Assembly: GCF_902832845.1 (NCBI RefSeq)
Contig: NZ_CADFDB010000018.1
Location: 1 to 64,000, forward strand
From: Burkholderia metallica
GTDB lineage: Bacteria; Pseudomonadota; Gammaproteobacteria; Burkholderiales; Burkholderiaceae
Direction of reading: 5' to 3'
DNA length: 64,000 bases
The notes beneath the pieces were generated by a model. It searched no databases. It saw only the letters and a program-made list of their open reading frames with translations, and had not been told where the DNA came from. Position numbers and translations under genes: made by a program. Shown in pieces: positions 36,289 to 45,871 of the stretch; position 1 is the stretch's first letter, and each line of letters opens with the position of its first letter.

Positions 36289-37235
36289 GCGGCGATCGCG
36301 GCATGCGGAACCTGATGGCCGCGCTGCCCCACGCGCGCGGGTCCGCGCGTGGGCCGGCGCTCGTGCATCAACTCGAACGGATCGCAACCGCGCTCGAGGC
36401 GCTGGCGGGCACCGGCCGTCCGGCCGTCGTCGATTTCGATGCGGCGATCGCATTTCGCTGGCGCGGCTTCGACGGCGGCCCGCAGGCGACGCCGCTCGAA
36501 CCGGTCGCGACCCCCGCGCTCATCGCGTTCGACGCGCTGCGCAACGTCGAGCGTCAGGTGGCGATCGTCGAACGGAACACGCGGCAGTTCGTGCGCGGGC
36601 TCGCGGCGAATCACGTGCTGTTGACCGGCGCGCGCGGCACCGGGAAGTCGTCGATCGTGAAGGCGTGCCTGCATGCGTTCGCGCGGCACGGGCTGCGGCT
36701 GATCGAGGTCGGCAAGGAGCAGTTGGGCGACCTGCCCGCAATCGTCGAGTTGGTGCGCGCGCGGCCCGAACGGTACATCGTGTTCTGCGACGACCTGTCG
36801 TTCGAGGCGGGCGAGACCGGCTACAAGGAACTGAAGACGGTGCTCGACGGCTCGGTCGCGAGCGACCTGTCGAACGTGCTCGTATATGCGACGTCCAATC
36901 GCCGCCACCTGATGCCCGAGCAGGCGAGCGACAACGCGAACGTGTCGCGCGCGGAGAACGGCGAACTGCATCCGGGCGACGCGGTGGAGGAGAAAATCTC
37001 GTTGTCCGAGCGCTTCGGCATCTGGGTGACGTTTTACGCGTTCACGCAGGACGCGTATCTGGCCGTCGTCGAAAGCCGGCTCGGCGAAGCCGGGTTCGAT
37101 GCGCAGCAGATCCGCGCGGCGCGCGAACCGGCGCTGCAGTGGGCGCTGGAACGCGGTGCGCGGTCGGGGCGCATCGCCGCGCAGTTCGTGCGGGATTACG
37201 TCGGGCGGCTGGCGGAAGAGGCGCAGGCGCGCTGA
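36285..37235 (+). CDS. DUF815 family AAA-type ATPase
   Basis: A 316-residue P-loop protein. Walker A is GARGTGKSS near residues 117-125, and IVFCDDLSFE near 165 is the Walker B block. ATSNRRHLMP near 200 and the GDAVEEKISLSERFGIW segment near 230 are characteristic of DUF815. The start ATG overlaps the stop of the EamA gene, so the two are translationally coupled, although no functional link is known. It may act as an accessory ATPase; the substrate is unknown. Confidence 0.85.
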   Translation: MSGDRGMRNLMAALPHARGSARGPALVHQLERIATALEALAGTGRPAVVDFDAAIAFRWRGFDGGPQATPLEPVATPALIAFDALRNVERQVAIVERNTRQFVRGLAANHVLLTGARGTGKSSIVKACLHAFARHGLRLIEVGKEQLGDLPAIVELVRARPERYIVFCDDLSFEAGETGYKELKTVLDGSVASDLSNVLVYATSNRRHLMPEQASDNANVSRAENGELHPGDAVEEKISLSERFGIWVTFYAFTQDAYLAVVESRLGEAGFDAQQIRAAREPALQWALERGARSGRIAAQFVRDYVGRLAEEAQAR

Positions 37236-37396
37236 ACGCGTTGCGTGTCGGTCTCGGCACGGCCGGCTCGGGTCGGTCGAGGGCGTTGCGTGCGTCCGAT
37301 TCGGTCTGATGAACCGACCGCATCCACCGAAACCGCCCGTCGACATGCGTGTTCGCCGTTCAGCGATCGCGTGCGACGTCGAAAGTGAACCACACG

Positions 37397-39133
37397 CTAG
37401 GGCGGCCCCGCGCGTCGCGCCGGTGTGCCCGTCCGCGCACGCAGCAGGCGCTCCATCGCGGCGCGCAGCTTGTCGCTCGGCACCGGCTTGTGCAGCAGCA
37501 TGAAGCCGCCGTGCTTCGACCGGCCGGGGCGGCGCGCGGTCGTGTCGCCTGTGATCAGCATCGCCGGAATCGCCGTGTTGTACTCGTCGCGCAGCCGCAT
37601 GATCGCGCCGATGCCGTTCTCGTCGCTGTGCAGGTGCAGATCGCAGATCAGCAGGGTCGGGCGCACGTCGTCCGACGCCAGGCGCGCGATGGCCTCGCTC
37701 GCCGACGCGGCCGCGACGACCCGGTAGCCCCATTGCGCGAGCAGGATCGACATCCCGGTGCGGATGGCCGATTCGTCGTCGATCACGACCACGAGGTGGG
37801 CGGCCGCGGCGGCCGTGTCAACGGTGATCTCGTCGGCGACAGCGGCGGGCGGCAGGACGGTCGCGGGCATGCGCGCCACCTGCAGTTCGAAGCACGAGCC
37901 GCGCCCGGGTTCGGAGCGCAGTGTCAGCGGGCAATCGAGCAGCTCGGCCAGACGCCGCACGATCGCCAGGCCGAGGCCCATTCCCTGTTCGTGCCCGCGG
38001 TCGTGGTGGGACAACTGGTAGTAGTCGTCGAATACGCGGCCTTGCTGGTCGGCCGGGATGCCGCGCCCCGTGTCGATCACCTGCACGCGCACGTGCGTGC
38101 GCGTGGGCCGGCAGCCGACGACGATGCGTCCGGTGTCGGTGTAGCGCACCGCGTTCGACAGCAGGTTGCGTACGATGCGCTCGAGCAGCACCGGATCGGA
38201 ATCGATGACGGCCCTGCTGCGCACGTACGACAGCTGCAATCCCTTCGCGTGCGCATCGACGGCGACGTCGCTGCACACGCGCTCCAGCACCGTGCCGATC
38301 GCGAACGGCCGGCGATGCACGGGCACGACGCCCGCATCGAGCCGCGAGATGTCGAGGATCGCGGTGAACAGCTCGTCCATCGCGTTGACGGACTCGTTGA
38401 TGCGCTCGACGAGCAGCGCGCCGTCGGCAGGCATCTGCACGTGCCGCAACGCGCCGACGAACAGGCTGAGCGCATGGACGGGCTGGCGCAGGTCGTGGCT
38501 CGCGGCCGCGAGAAAGCGCGACTTGACGTGCGCGGCCGCGGTGGCGAGATCCTTCTGCTGCCGGAAGTTTTCCGCGAGCTGGGCGGCGCGCTGGCGCTCG
38601 CGTTCAGCGATGCGCTGCGCGTCGATCAACTGGAGCTGTATTTCGATCTGGTCGCGGAATTCCTCGACGAGCCGGAGGTATCGTTCGGAGTACGCATTCT
38701 CCTTGCAGTCGAGCAGGCAGATCGTGCCGAACGTCGTGCGGTCGGGCCAGTGGATCGGCAGGCCGAGATACGAGACCATGTTGACGCGCAGGTCCGGGTT
38801 GTCGCGCCATTGCGGCGATTGTCGCGCGTCGGGCACGACCAGCGAGCGATCGCTGTCGATCACGGTTTCGCAATAGAGCCCCGAGCCGGACAGTTCGGCC
38901 GATTCGCCCTGATAGAACGGATTGGTTTCGTTGCGGCTGGCCACCACCACCTGGATGTCCTTGCCGACATGACGCATGATCAGCCCGGCCGGGACGCCGA
39001 CGATTTCCGCCATCAGATCGACGAGGCGTTGCCATCGCTCGATTACCTCCGCGGCGAGATCGAATGGGCCGTCGTGGCCGGCCGGTGTGTCGGGGGCGGC
39101 GCGGCCGTCCGTGGGGGGAGGCGTGGAGGGCAT
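37397..39133 (-). CDS. hybrid sensor histidine kinase/response regulator with GAF domain
   Basis: A 578-residue cytoplasmic protein. A GAF sensor covers about residues 30-180 (NPFYQGESAELSGSGLYCE, LGLPIHWPD). The dimerisation helix has phospho-acceptor H213 in ASHDLRQP, followed by the ATPase domain (NLLSNAVRYTDTG, DTGRGIP, GMGLGLAIVRRL). The C-terminal receiver has the acceptor D498 in LICDLHL. ATG 39133 is chosen, but a TTG at 39193 could add 20 residues; neither has a clear ribosome site. The response-regulator gene on the same strand upstream is its likely partner. Confidence 0.9.
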   Translation of the reverse strand: MPSTPPPTDGRAAPDTPAGHDGPFDLAAEVIERWQRLVDLMAEIVGVPAGLIMRHVGKDIQVVVASRNETNPFYQGESAELSGSGLYCETVIDSDRSLVVPDARQSPQWRDNPDLRVNMVSYLGLPIHWPDRTTFGTICLLDCKENAYSERYLRLVEEFRDQIEIQLQLIDAQRIAERERQRAAQLAENFRQQKDLATAAAHVKSRFLAAASHDLRQPVHALSLFVGALRHVQMPADGALLVERINESVNAMDELFTAILDISRLDAGVVPVHRRPFAIGTVLERVCSDVAVDAHAKGLQLSYVRSRAVIDSDPVLLERIVRNLLSNAVRYTDTGRIVVGCRPTRTHVRVQVIDTGRGIPADQQGRVFDDYYQLSHHDRGHEQGMGLGLAIVRRLAELLDCPLTLRSEPGRGSCFELQVARMPATVLPPAAVADEITVDTAAAAAHLVVVIDDESAIRTGMSILLAQWGYRVVAAASASEAIARLASDDVRPTLLICDLHLHSDENGIGAIMRLRDEYNTAIPAMLITGDTTARRPGRSKHGGFMLLHKPVPSDKLRAAMERLLRARTGTPARRAGPP

Positions 39134-39263
39134 CGACGATCCCGCGGGCGTTGGCGATGCAAAAAATCTAGATGATTTGCGTCGGGTTGGCAATTCGCGG
39201 AGGCACCTTCCCGTATCGACGGCCGGTTCGACCGGCGTGCCGCGGCCCGATGGCCGGAGGCGC

Positions 39264-39905
39264 TCAGATGAGCCCGGCCTTCCTGCCGGCGGCGGCCGCC
39301 TGGGTCCGGTTGATCACGTTCAGCGCCTTGAAGATCGCGGTGATGTGCGCCTTGACGGTCTTTTCGGACAGGCCGAGCTTGTCGGCGATGAGCTTGTTCG
39401 GCACGCCTTCCGCGAGATGGCGCAGCACTTCGATCTGGCGTTGGGTCAGCGTCGTGTCGCGCAACGCGGGCGCCGCGCTCGCGGCGCCGTCCGGCGGCGG
39501 CGCGGCCTGCTCGTCGAGCAGGAGCGGCGGCACGTAGCGTTCGCCGTTGAGCGCGAACCGGATCGCCGACAGCAGCGTGCGCGGGCCCGCGGACTTCGGG
39601 ACGTAGCCCATCGCACCCTGCGCGAACGCGTTGCGCACGGCGCCCAGGTCCTCCGACGACGACAGCACGATGACGGGCAGCCCCGGGCGTTTCTGCGCGA
39701 ACAACGCAAGGGCTTCGAGCCCGTCCATGCCCTGCAGCTTCAGGTCGAGCACGACGGCGTCGAGGTCGGTGTGCCGGTCGAGCATGCGCAGCGCACCGTC
39801 CGCATCGCCCGCCTGAACGACGATCGTGCTGCCGTCTTCCTGGCGGAGCAGCATTTCCACGCCATCTCGCAGGATCGCGTGATCGTCGACGATCAGAATT
39901 TTCAT
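39264..39905 (-). CDS. NarL/FixJ-type response regulator
   Basis: A 213-residue two-component regulator. The receiver domain carries the acidic pair DD at 7-8 and acceptor D54 in VVLDLKLQ. The C-terminal LuxR-type helix-turn-helix includes LTQRQIEVLRHLAEG and NKLIADKLGLSEKTVKAHI. It lies upstream of the hybrid kinase on the same strand, with a 130-bp gap, and is divergent from flhD across a 375-bp region, so flhDC is a plausible target. Confidence 0.92.
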   Translation of the reverse strand: MKILIVDDHAILRDGVEMLLRQEDGSTIVVQAGDADGALRMLDRHTDLDAVVLDLKLQGMDGLEALALFAQKRPGLPVIVLSSSEDLGAVRNAFAQGAMGYVPKSAGPRTLLSAIRFALNGERYVPPLLLDEQAAPPPDGAASAAPALRDTTLTQRQIEVLRHLAEGVPNKLIADKLGLSEKTVKAHITAIFKALNVINRTQAAAAGRKAGLI

Positions 39906-40280
39906 TGGGACGATGAAGTGGGGGTGGCGGCCGGTGTCGATTCAGGATGAGCGAACCGGATTGTACAAGACGTAAGTCTTAATACTAAAGTCTTACTTTC
40001 GCTCGATTTATCCTGCATTTGTCTTGCGCCTAACGTCGCGTTTACATTCGACGAAATATCGCCGAGACTCAATCGCAACGGTTGGCAATGCAGATGAATT
40101 CGGGTGCGCCCGCATCGAGTCTCGGCCCGCCGCATCCGTGCGGCGCCAATCGTGCGGGCAGGTCCGGTTCCGATATGCCGGATTGAAAGAAGGGAATGAC
40201 GATTCGGAATAAACGTTTTTATCGGCACGCATTTTGACGATGGCTCATTGATCCTGATCGCGCATCAATCGAGGTGAACG
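39906..40280. other. AT-rich divergent region upstream of flhD
   Basis: No gene is seen in this 375-bp stretch. It is locally AT-rich (39950-40080) and contains a direct repeat AAGTCTTA(A/C)T at 39974-39983 and 39988-39997, 14 bp apart, within an imperfect palindrome starting GTAAG and ending CTTAC. The repeat is a candidate site for the adjacent response regulator. Confidence 0.55.
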
Positions 40281-40604
40281 ATGAAACTTGCCAACGACAG
40301 TGACGCAATATGGGAATTGAACATGTCGTATCTGTGCCTCGCGCAGCGGCTGCTGCGGTCGGATCCCGCGATCGGCATGTTTCGTCTGGGCGTGAGCGCC
40401 GAGACCGCCGTCGAGCTGGCGGCATTGTCGGTGAAACACATGAACGATCTCGCTTCGTCGGGACAGCTCATCTGCGCGTTGCGGCCGAGCCGGCACGGCG
40501 TGATATCGGCGCTGACCCGGCCGACGCCGCCGGTCGACCTCGTGCGGCTCCACACCGCGATGGCGCTGGCCGGCATGGCGCTGCCCGACGAGGTCGCATC
40601 GTGA
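40281..40604 (+). CDS. flhD: flagellar master regulator subunit FlhD
   Basis: A 107-residue protein aligning well with Flh[17 protein letters not shown], then [13 protein letters not shown], then [17 protein letters not shown]. With FlhC it forms the heteromer that activates class II flagellar genes. The sequence GAGGTGAACG precedes ATG 40281. Its stop overlaps the flhC start. Confidence 0.9.
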   Translation: MKLANDSDAIWELNMSYLCLAQRLLRSDPAIGMFRLGVSAETAVELAALSVKHMNDLASSGQLICALRPSRHGVISALTRPTPPVDLVRLHTAMALAGMALPDEVAS

Positions 40605-41233
40605 ACGATCCGGCCACGCGGCGCGGCCTCGCCGACGACGCGCAACGGACGATGCAGGCGGCGACGCTGATCCGGCTCGGCGCGCGGCTGCAGATGCTGG
40701 AAATCGAGTGTGCGCTGCCGCATGACCATCTCGCGCGCCTTTACCGCGAAGTGCGCGGTGTCGCGGCCCCGAAGGGGATGCTGCCGTCCTCGACGGACTG
40801 GTACATGACGTGGCGCGCGAATCTTCATGCGTCGCTGTTCCATGGCATTTACCGTTTCCTGCGAAACGACGCCGGCTGCGCCCGGCTCGACGCGCTGATC
40901 AAGGCCTACATGCTCTACGCCGAACACGCCGGGGCGGCCGACGCCGCGCTCCCGCTCGATCTGACGCGGGCCTGGATGCTCGTGCGTTTCGTCGACGGCG
41001 CCGTGCTCGAGCTCGCGCCGTGCGCGCATTGCGGCGCGTCGTTCGTGACGTACCGCCATGCGCTGCGCCGCCATCCGGTCTGCGTGGCCTGCCGGTTGCC
41101 GGCCCGCGCCGGCAAGGGGGCGGCGGCCGCCCAACGTGCGACGCGACAGGACATGGGCACGCCATTCAGGCCGCGCAGCGAGCCCGGCGCTGTCGGGGCG
41201 CGTGGCGGCCTGGGAGAATGCGATGCCGGCTAG
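40601..41233 (+). CDS. flhC: flagellar master regulator subunit FlhC
   Basis: A 210-residue FlhC. The zinc site is complete, with C141, C144, C161 and C164 in CAHCG and CVACR, matching the spacing of E. coli FlhC. The start is GTG 40601, which shares GTGA with the flhD stop, as expected for coupled synthesis of a fixed-ratio complex. The C-terminus after residue 165 is long and low in complexity. No flagellar or chemotaxis structural genes are nearby, unlike the usual motAB-che context. Confidence 0.9.
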   Translation: MNDPATRRGLADDAQRTMQAATLIRLGARLQMLEIECALPHDHLARLYREVRGVAAPKGMLPSSTDWYMTWRANLHASLFHGIYRFLRNDAGCARLDALIKAYMLYAEHAGAADAALPLDLTRAWMLVRFVDGAVLELAPCAHCGASFVTYRHALRRHPVCVACRLPARAGKGAAAAQRATRQDMGTPFRPRSEPGAVGARGGLGECDAG

Positions 41234-41278
41234 CGCGGCTGCTGCGGCAGCGGTCGACGCCGCGCGTGAGGCGCGTGC

Positions 41279-43231
41279 ATGGCGAACCGGGCCGGCATCG
41301 TGAATTCGGGCGGCTTGCCGATCCGGCAATGGATGCACGCCGGCTTCGCGCTGGTCGTGGCGCTGACGGCGGTGGCGTGCGGGACGCATGTCTGGGAAAG
41401 CTACCGGCAATACCGGCAAGGGTGTCTCGACCTGCGCGACTTCGAGCAGGTCGAGCGCGCGATGGTCGCGTTGAACCGGATCTCGGCCGAACGCTGGCCG
41501 GTCAATGCGCTGCTCGCGCATCGACGGCGCGATGCGGCGCCCGATGCGGTGGCCGTGAGCGCATCGCGGGCGCGCTCCGACGACGCGCTCGATGCGCTGC
41601 GCGCGCATCTGGCACGGACGCGCGTGCTCGACGCACCCGCGCTCGGAATCGCGTTGCACGCGGTCGACGCGATCCGCGCCGAACTGGCCGACGCGCGGCA
41701 GGACGTCGATGCGCTCGCCGCGCAGCCGCCGGAAGCGCGCCTGGCGTGGCAGGTACGGTCCGTGCAGGACCGGATGTTCGCGGCCGCCGACGACGTGGCG
41801 GCGCTCGCGCGCGACATGATGACGGGCACCGCGATGCGCCACCCCGACATGGCGAACGCGCTGATGCTCGCGAACCTGCTCGGCCACCTGCGCGAACACA
41901 GCGGGCGGCTCGGCTCGCTGTTCGTCGCGTCGCTGATGCGGCGGGAGCCGCTCGACGACGAGCAGCTCGCGCGGATTCTCCAGACGCGCGGCCGCGTCGT
42001 GCAACTGCGTGCGCTGATCGGCGGCGCGATCGCGCCGCAGTTCGCCGACGCAACGCTCGCGAACGACTTCGCACGGCTGAACGATGCGATGGACGGCAGC
42101 CTCCTGCCGCTCGTCGCGACGATGATCCGCGCGGGGCGCACCGGCGACTATGCGATGAGCGCGGAGGATTTCGCGCGGCGGATCATGCGCGATCTCCTGC
42201 CGGCGGAACAACTGCGCGATCGCGTGATCGACGTCACGCGATCGCGCGCCGTCGCGCTGCGCGACGCGGCCGGCATCAGGATGGCGTGGTCTGCCGCTGA
42301 AGCGGCATGCTGCATCGTCATTCTGTTTCTGCTCGTCCGCGGCACGCAGCGCACGCTGTCGAAGCCGCTCGATGCGTTGAGCCGCGGCATCGTCGCGCTG
42401 AGCCAGGGCGATCTGTCACCGGCCGTCGCGGTGCCGGGCAAGGGCCCCGAGATCGCGCGGTTGAACGATGCGCTGGCCCGGCTGCGCGGCGCGTACGTCC
42501 GCCGCGAAGTGCTCGAGCGGCAGCGCAACGACATGCTGACGCTGTTCTCGCACGACATGCGGGCGCCGCTCACGTCGGTCGTCGTGCTCGTCGGCGCGCC
42601 GGCCGCGTGCCCGCCGGACTGCGCGTTGCGCGAACGCCTGCACGAGATCGGCAGGCTGACGCGTCATGCGTTGGCGATGGCGGACGGCTTCGCGCAGGTA
42701 TCGCGGGCCGAAGCGGGCGAATACGCGCTGGAGCTCGTCAATCTCGCGGACCTGCTGAATCAGGCGCGGGACGAGATCTGGTCGCACGCGAACGACAAGC
42801 ACATCGACGTCGACGACGTGCCGCCTTGCGACGACGCACTGGTGCACGGCGACCCCGTCCTGCTGTCGCGCGCGCTGGTCAAGTTGCTGGGGAACGCCGT
42901 CGAATACAGCGCGCCGCACACCCGCGTCGAATGCAGCGTCGAACTCGCCGACGATCGCGCGTCGGTGTGCTGCGTGATCCGCGACCACGGCTACGGAATC
43001 GCGATCGACGAGCAGCCGAGACTGTTCGAGCGCTACCGGCGCTTTCGCCTGCCGGGGCAGCCCGACGCGAAGGGCGTCGGGCTCGGGATGGCGTTCGCGA
43101 AGGCGGTCGTGGAGCGCCATGGCGGCGAGATCCGCGTGCGCAGCGCCGCGTGGCAGGGGACGACGGTGACGGTGAGGCTGCCGGCGGCGGGCGCCGTCAG
43201 TACGCCGACCCGCTGCCCGCCTGATCCGTGA
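41279..43231 (+). CDS. membrane-bound sensor histidine kinase
   Basis: A 650-residue kinase. A first membrane helix lies near residues 18-40 and a second near 338-358, enclosing a long helical, Ala/Arg-rich periplasmic sensor. A HAMP-like segment follows ([21 protein letters not shown]). The acceptor is H425 in FSHDMRAP. The ATPase domain has [19 protein letters not shown] and [13 protein letters not shown]. It starts 45 bp after flhC and has no response regulator next to it. The 3' end overlaps the end of deoC by 35 bp, tail to tail. Confidence 0.88.
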   Translation: MANRAGIVNSGGLPIRQWMHAGFALVVALTAVACGTHVWESYRQYRQGCLDLRDFEQVERAMVALNRISAERWPVNALLAHRRRDAAPDAVAVSASRARSDDALDALRAHLARTRVLDAPALGIALHAVDAIRAELADARQDVDALAAQPPEARLAWQVRSVQDRMFAAADDVAALARDMMTGTAMRHPDMANALMLANLLGHLREHSGRLGSLFVASLMRREPLDDEQLARILQTRGRVVQLRALIGGAIAPQFADATLANDFARLNDAMDGSLLPLVATMIRAGRTGDYAMSAEDFARRIMRDLLPAEQLRDRVIDVTRSRAVALRDAAGIRMAWSAAEAACCIVILFLLVRGTQRTLSKPLDALSRGIVALSQGDLSPAVAVPGKGPEIARLNDALARLRGAYVRREVLERQRNDMLTLFSHDMRAPLTSVVVLVGAPAACPPDCALRERLHEIGRLTRHALAMADGFAQVSRAEAGEYALELVNLADLLNQARDEIWSHANDKHIDVDDVPPCDDALVHGDPVLLSRALVKLLGNAVEYSAPHTRVECSVELADDRASVCCVIRDHGYGIAIDEQPRLFERYRRFRLPGQPDAKGVGLGMAFAKAVVERHGGEIRVRSAAWQGTTVTVRLPAAGAVSTPTRCPPDP

Positions 43232-43877
43232 CGATCGCGACGCCCGAGCTGGTGCCGAGCCGCGTCGCGCCGGCTTCGATCATCGCCAGCGCGGCTGCGC
43301 GGTCGCGCACGCCGCCCGACGCCTTCACGCCGAGCACGGGGCCGACCGTGCGGCGCATCAGCGCGACATCCGCGAGCGTCGCGCCGCCGTGGCCGAACCC
43401 CGTCGACGTCTTCACGAACGCGACGCCGAGATCGCGGCACATCTCGCACACCCGCACCTTCTCATCGTCGGTCAGCAGCCCCGTTTCGAGGATCACCTTG
43501 AGCGGCACCGCGCCGCATGCGCGGTGCACGGCGTCGATGTCGGCCTTCACGTCGTCGACGCGGCCGCTCTTCAGCGCGCCGATGTTGATCACCATGTCGA
43601 TCTCGCCGGCGCCGGCCGCGATCGCGGCGCTGGCTTCGAATGCCTTGGCGGCCGACAGCCCCGCGCCGAGCGGAAAGCCGACCACCGCACAGACGAGCAC
43701 GCCGGTCTCGGCCAGCTCGCGCGCGGCGAGCGGCACGTTCGCCGAATTCACGCAGACCGAGTAAAAGCGATGCTCGGCCGCCTGGCGGCAGAGTTCGCGG
43801 ATCTGCGCGTCGCTCGCGTCGGGCGCGAGCAGCGTGTGATCGATGGTTTGAGCGAGTTGGGCGTTGGAAAGCGGCAT
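43197..43877 (-). CDS. deoC: deoxyribose-phosphate aldolase
   Basis: A 226-residue DERA that splits 2-deoxyribose 5-phosphate into acetaldehyde and glyceraldehyde 3-phosphate. The Schiff-base lysine is K156 in VKTSTGFG, with D94 (GEIDMVIN) and K185 (GVKASGG) completing the active site. It is divergent from the repressor-type gene at 44024, and its promoter region shares a motif with that of the sugar kinase at 47287. It is the final step of the deoxyribose locus that follows. Confidence 0.95.
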   Translation of the reverse strand: MPLSNAQLAQTIDHTLLAPDASDAQIRELCRQAAEHRFYSVCVNSANVPLAARELAETGVLVCAVVGFPLGAGLSAAKAFEASAAIAAGAGEIDMVINIGALKSGRVDDVKADIDAVHRACGAVPLKVILETGLLTDDEKVRVCEMCRDLGVAFVKTSTGFGHGGATLADVALMRRTVGPVLGVKASGGVRDRAAALAMIEAGATRLGTSSGVAIVTDQAGSGSAY

Positions 43878-43924
43878 GTTTCAGGACTCCACGGAGCGTG
43901 TGCTAAAAGGTCACACGTAAAGTT

Positions 43925-43938
43925 GATGTTTTCACATC
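43925..43938. promoter_or_regulatory. operator candidate between deoC and the repressor gene
   Basis: GATGT (43925-43929) and ACATC (43934-43938) form an inverted repeat around TTTC. The reverse strand contains ATGTGAAAA (43937-43929), which recurs upstream of the kinase gene at 48293-48301. The position in the 146-bp divergent gap would allow the repressor to control deoC and itself. Confidence 0.5.
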
Positions 43939-44023
43939 GGTTTGTTACAAATACGACATTCCAGCCGGGCCTGCGCGCCCGGCACGACAAGCGACGGATG
44001 CGACGGGCAAGCAGGATACTGGC

Positions 44024-44794
44024 ATGGAAACGAAAAAGGGCGAACGGATCAGGACACTGATGAACGTGCTGCAAGGGCAGAACGCGATTCATCTGAAGGA
44101 AGTCGCCGAGCTGTTCGGCGTCTCCGAAATGACGATCCGCCGCGATCTCGCGGACAACCCGCACGGCTTGAGCCTGATCGGCGGCTACGTGACGCGTCAC
44201 TTCGCCGCGCAGCGCAGCGACATCGGCGAGTATGTGGTCAGCGCCGAGAACGACCGGCAGACCGAGGAGAAGCGCCGCATCGGCAAGCTGGCCGCGCAGT
44301 TCGTGACCACCGGCGACACGATCTTCGTCGACTGCGGCTCGACCACGCCGTTCATCGTCGATTTCATTCCGGATGAGCTCGAATTCACCGCGGTCTGCAA
44401 TTCGCTGAACGTGTTCGCGAAGCTGCAGCAGAAGCCGCACTGCAACGTGATCCTGTGCGGCGGCGTGTATCACCGCAAGAACATGGTGTTCGAGTCGACG
44501 GCCGAGACGGGCATCCTCGACACGGTGCGCGTGTCGAAGGCGTTCATCTCCGCGGCCGGCGTGAGCGAGCGCTGCGGCGTGACCTGCTTCAACTTCCACG
44601 AAGTCGACGCGAAGAGAAAGGTGATGGCGCGCGCGCAGAACCGCTTCCTGCTCGTCGACCACACGAAGTTCGACGAAGTGCGTGCGGCCTATTTCGCCGA
44701 ACTGACCGACTTCAACTACGTGATCTCGGACGCTCACCTGAGCCCGCGCTACGAAACGACGATCCGCGAACACGGGATCGCGCTCGTGACCTGA
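44024..44794 (+). CDS. deoQ: DeoR-family repressor, DeoQ-like
   Basis: A 256-residue protein with an N-terminal DeoR helix-turn-helix (HLKEVAELFGVSEMTIRRDL, residues 24-43) and a C-terminal sugar-phosphate sensor domain (DCGSTTPFIVDFI, NSLNVF, FISAAGVSERCG). In the enterobacterial deoQKPX locus the equivalent gene represses deoxyribose uptake and phosphorylation genes. Here it is divergent from deoC and convergent with deoX. I infer deoxyribose 5-phosphate or a related compound as inducer. Confidence 0.85.
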   Translation: METKKGERIRTLMNVLQGQNAIHLKEVAELFGVSEMTIRRDLADNPHGLSLIGGYVTRHFAAQRSDIGEYVVSAENDRQTEEKRRIGKLAAQFVTTGDTIFVDCGSTTPFIVDFIPDELEFTAVCNSLNVFAKLQQKPHCNVILCGGVYHRKNMVFESTAETGILDTVRVSKAFISAAGVSERCGVTCFNFHEVDAKRKVMARAQNRFLLVDHTKFDEVRAAYFAELTDFNYVISDAHLSPRYETTIREHGIALVT

Positions 44795-44814
44795 CGCCGC
44801 GCGGGCCTGCGGCG
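44795..44814. terminator. small hairpin between convergent deoQ and deoX ends
   Basis: CGCCGC (44795-44800) pairs with GCGGCG (44809-44814) around an 8-base loop, filling the 22-bp gap between the two stop codons. It may act in both directions. There is no T-tract. Confidence 0.4.
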
Positions 44815-44816
44815 CG

Positions 44817-45869
44817 TCACGCATCGCGTGCTTCCGCCGCGCTCAGATAGCCGGTGACGACTTCGAAGCGGCGCGTCGCGCCCGGCGCGAGCGCGGCCAC
44901 GTGGCCCTTGCGGCGTTCGGCTTCATACCCCTCCGGCTCGCAGGTCGACGGCAGCGCGAACGCGGCGACCTGCTGATCCGCGTTGTGAAGGATCCAGCGC
45001 GTGGCGTGAGGGAACTGCTCGGGGCGGTACGCGGTGTGAAACGCGCCGCCGTCCGGATGCGCGAGCCGGAAATGCGCGACGCCGTCCGCATCCGTTGCCA
45101 CGTCGTTCATGAAGAACACGATTTCCGGGTCGTACAGCGCGGGCGTATCGAGCGTATGAAGCCGTTCCGGTTCGCGCGCAAGCGTGGCCGTATAGTCGCG
45201 CCAGGCGGCGGTCGGCTTCACATGGGCGGGCACGCTGTCCCGCAGTCGCAGCCCGCGTCGAGACAACGCTTGCACGAAGCGGCCGCCCGGCACGTACGCG
45301 TAGTTCAGGTGCGCCATGTACATCAGGTCCATCGGCGTGCCGCCGAGATTCGTCACGTCCATCGCGATCGTCATCTGCGCGCCGTGTTCGGCGAGCCGCA
45401 CCGACGGGCGCGCCACGTAGTGGCTGCCGAAACCCTGCACGTATTCGTATTCGCCCGTCACCTCGACGAATGCGCCGTGCGCATCCGTGCCGACGACGAG
45501 GCTCGCGCGGTCCATCGGCGCGCACGGCATCTCGCCGTGCAGCGCATGCGTGTCGTCCGGCCCCGGGCAGCCGTTGCGCAGCAGCCCGCTGTGGAACATG
45601 AAGCAGCCGTAGGTATCGATGATCGACGCCGCGCGCTTCGGCTGCCGGAACATGTGCTTCATCGTCAGGTCGCGCCCGTCGAACGCGGCGGCCCAGATCA
45701 TCTGGCCGAGATACGGCAGCACGACGATGTGGCCGCGACGGTTCTCGATCTTCAGCGCTTCGACGCCGGACGGATACGCGAACGCGGTGACGGTGAGGCC
45801 GTCGGTGCGATACAGCGTGCGCGGCGGGTCGCGGAAGTCGTCGCGCCGCAGTTCGATTTCGCCTCGCAT
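44817..45869 (-). CDS. deoX: DUF4432 aldose 1-epimerase-like protein, DeoX-like
   Basis: A 350-residue protein of the galactose mutarotase-like fold, DUF4432 type. GQMIWAAAFDGRDLTMKHMF, HGEMPC near residue 100 and MYMAHLNYAY near 185 supply the conserved histidines. It probably interconverts anomers of deoxyribose or a related sugar, as proposed for DeoX. GGGAGCGTGAG precedes ATG 45869. It begins 2 bp after the permease stop, at the end of the deoK-deoP-deoX operon. Confidence 0.85.
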   Translation of the reverse strand: MRGEIELRRDDFRDPPRTLYRTDGLTVTAFAYPSGVEALKIENRRGHIVVLPYLGQMIWAAAFDGRDLTMKHMFRQPKRAASIIDTYGCFMFHSGLLRNGCPGPDDTHALHGEMPCAPMDRASLVVGTDAHGAFVEVTGEYEYVQGFGSHYVARPSVRLAEHGAQMTIAMDVTNLGGTPMDLMYMAHLNYAYVPGGRFVQALSRRGLRLRDSVPAHVKPTAAWRDYTATLAREPERLHTLDTPALYDPEIVFFMNDVATDADGVAHFRLAHPDGGAFHTAYRPEQFPHATRWILHNADQQVAAFALPSTCEPEGYEAERRKGHVAALAPGATRRFEVVTGYLSAAEARDA

Positions 45870-45871
45870 GC

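Noticed and set aside
37349-39175. A 608-codon frame on the + strand opposite the hybrid kinase
   Set aside because: The minus-strand protein has complete GAF, kinase and receiver motifs; the + frame has only repetitive Arg/Ala/Val composition.
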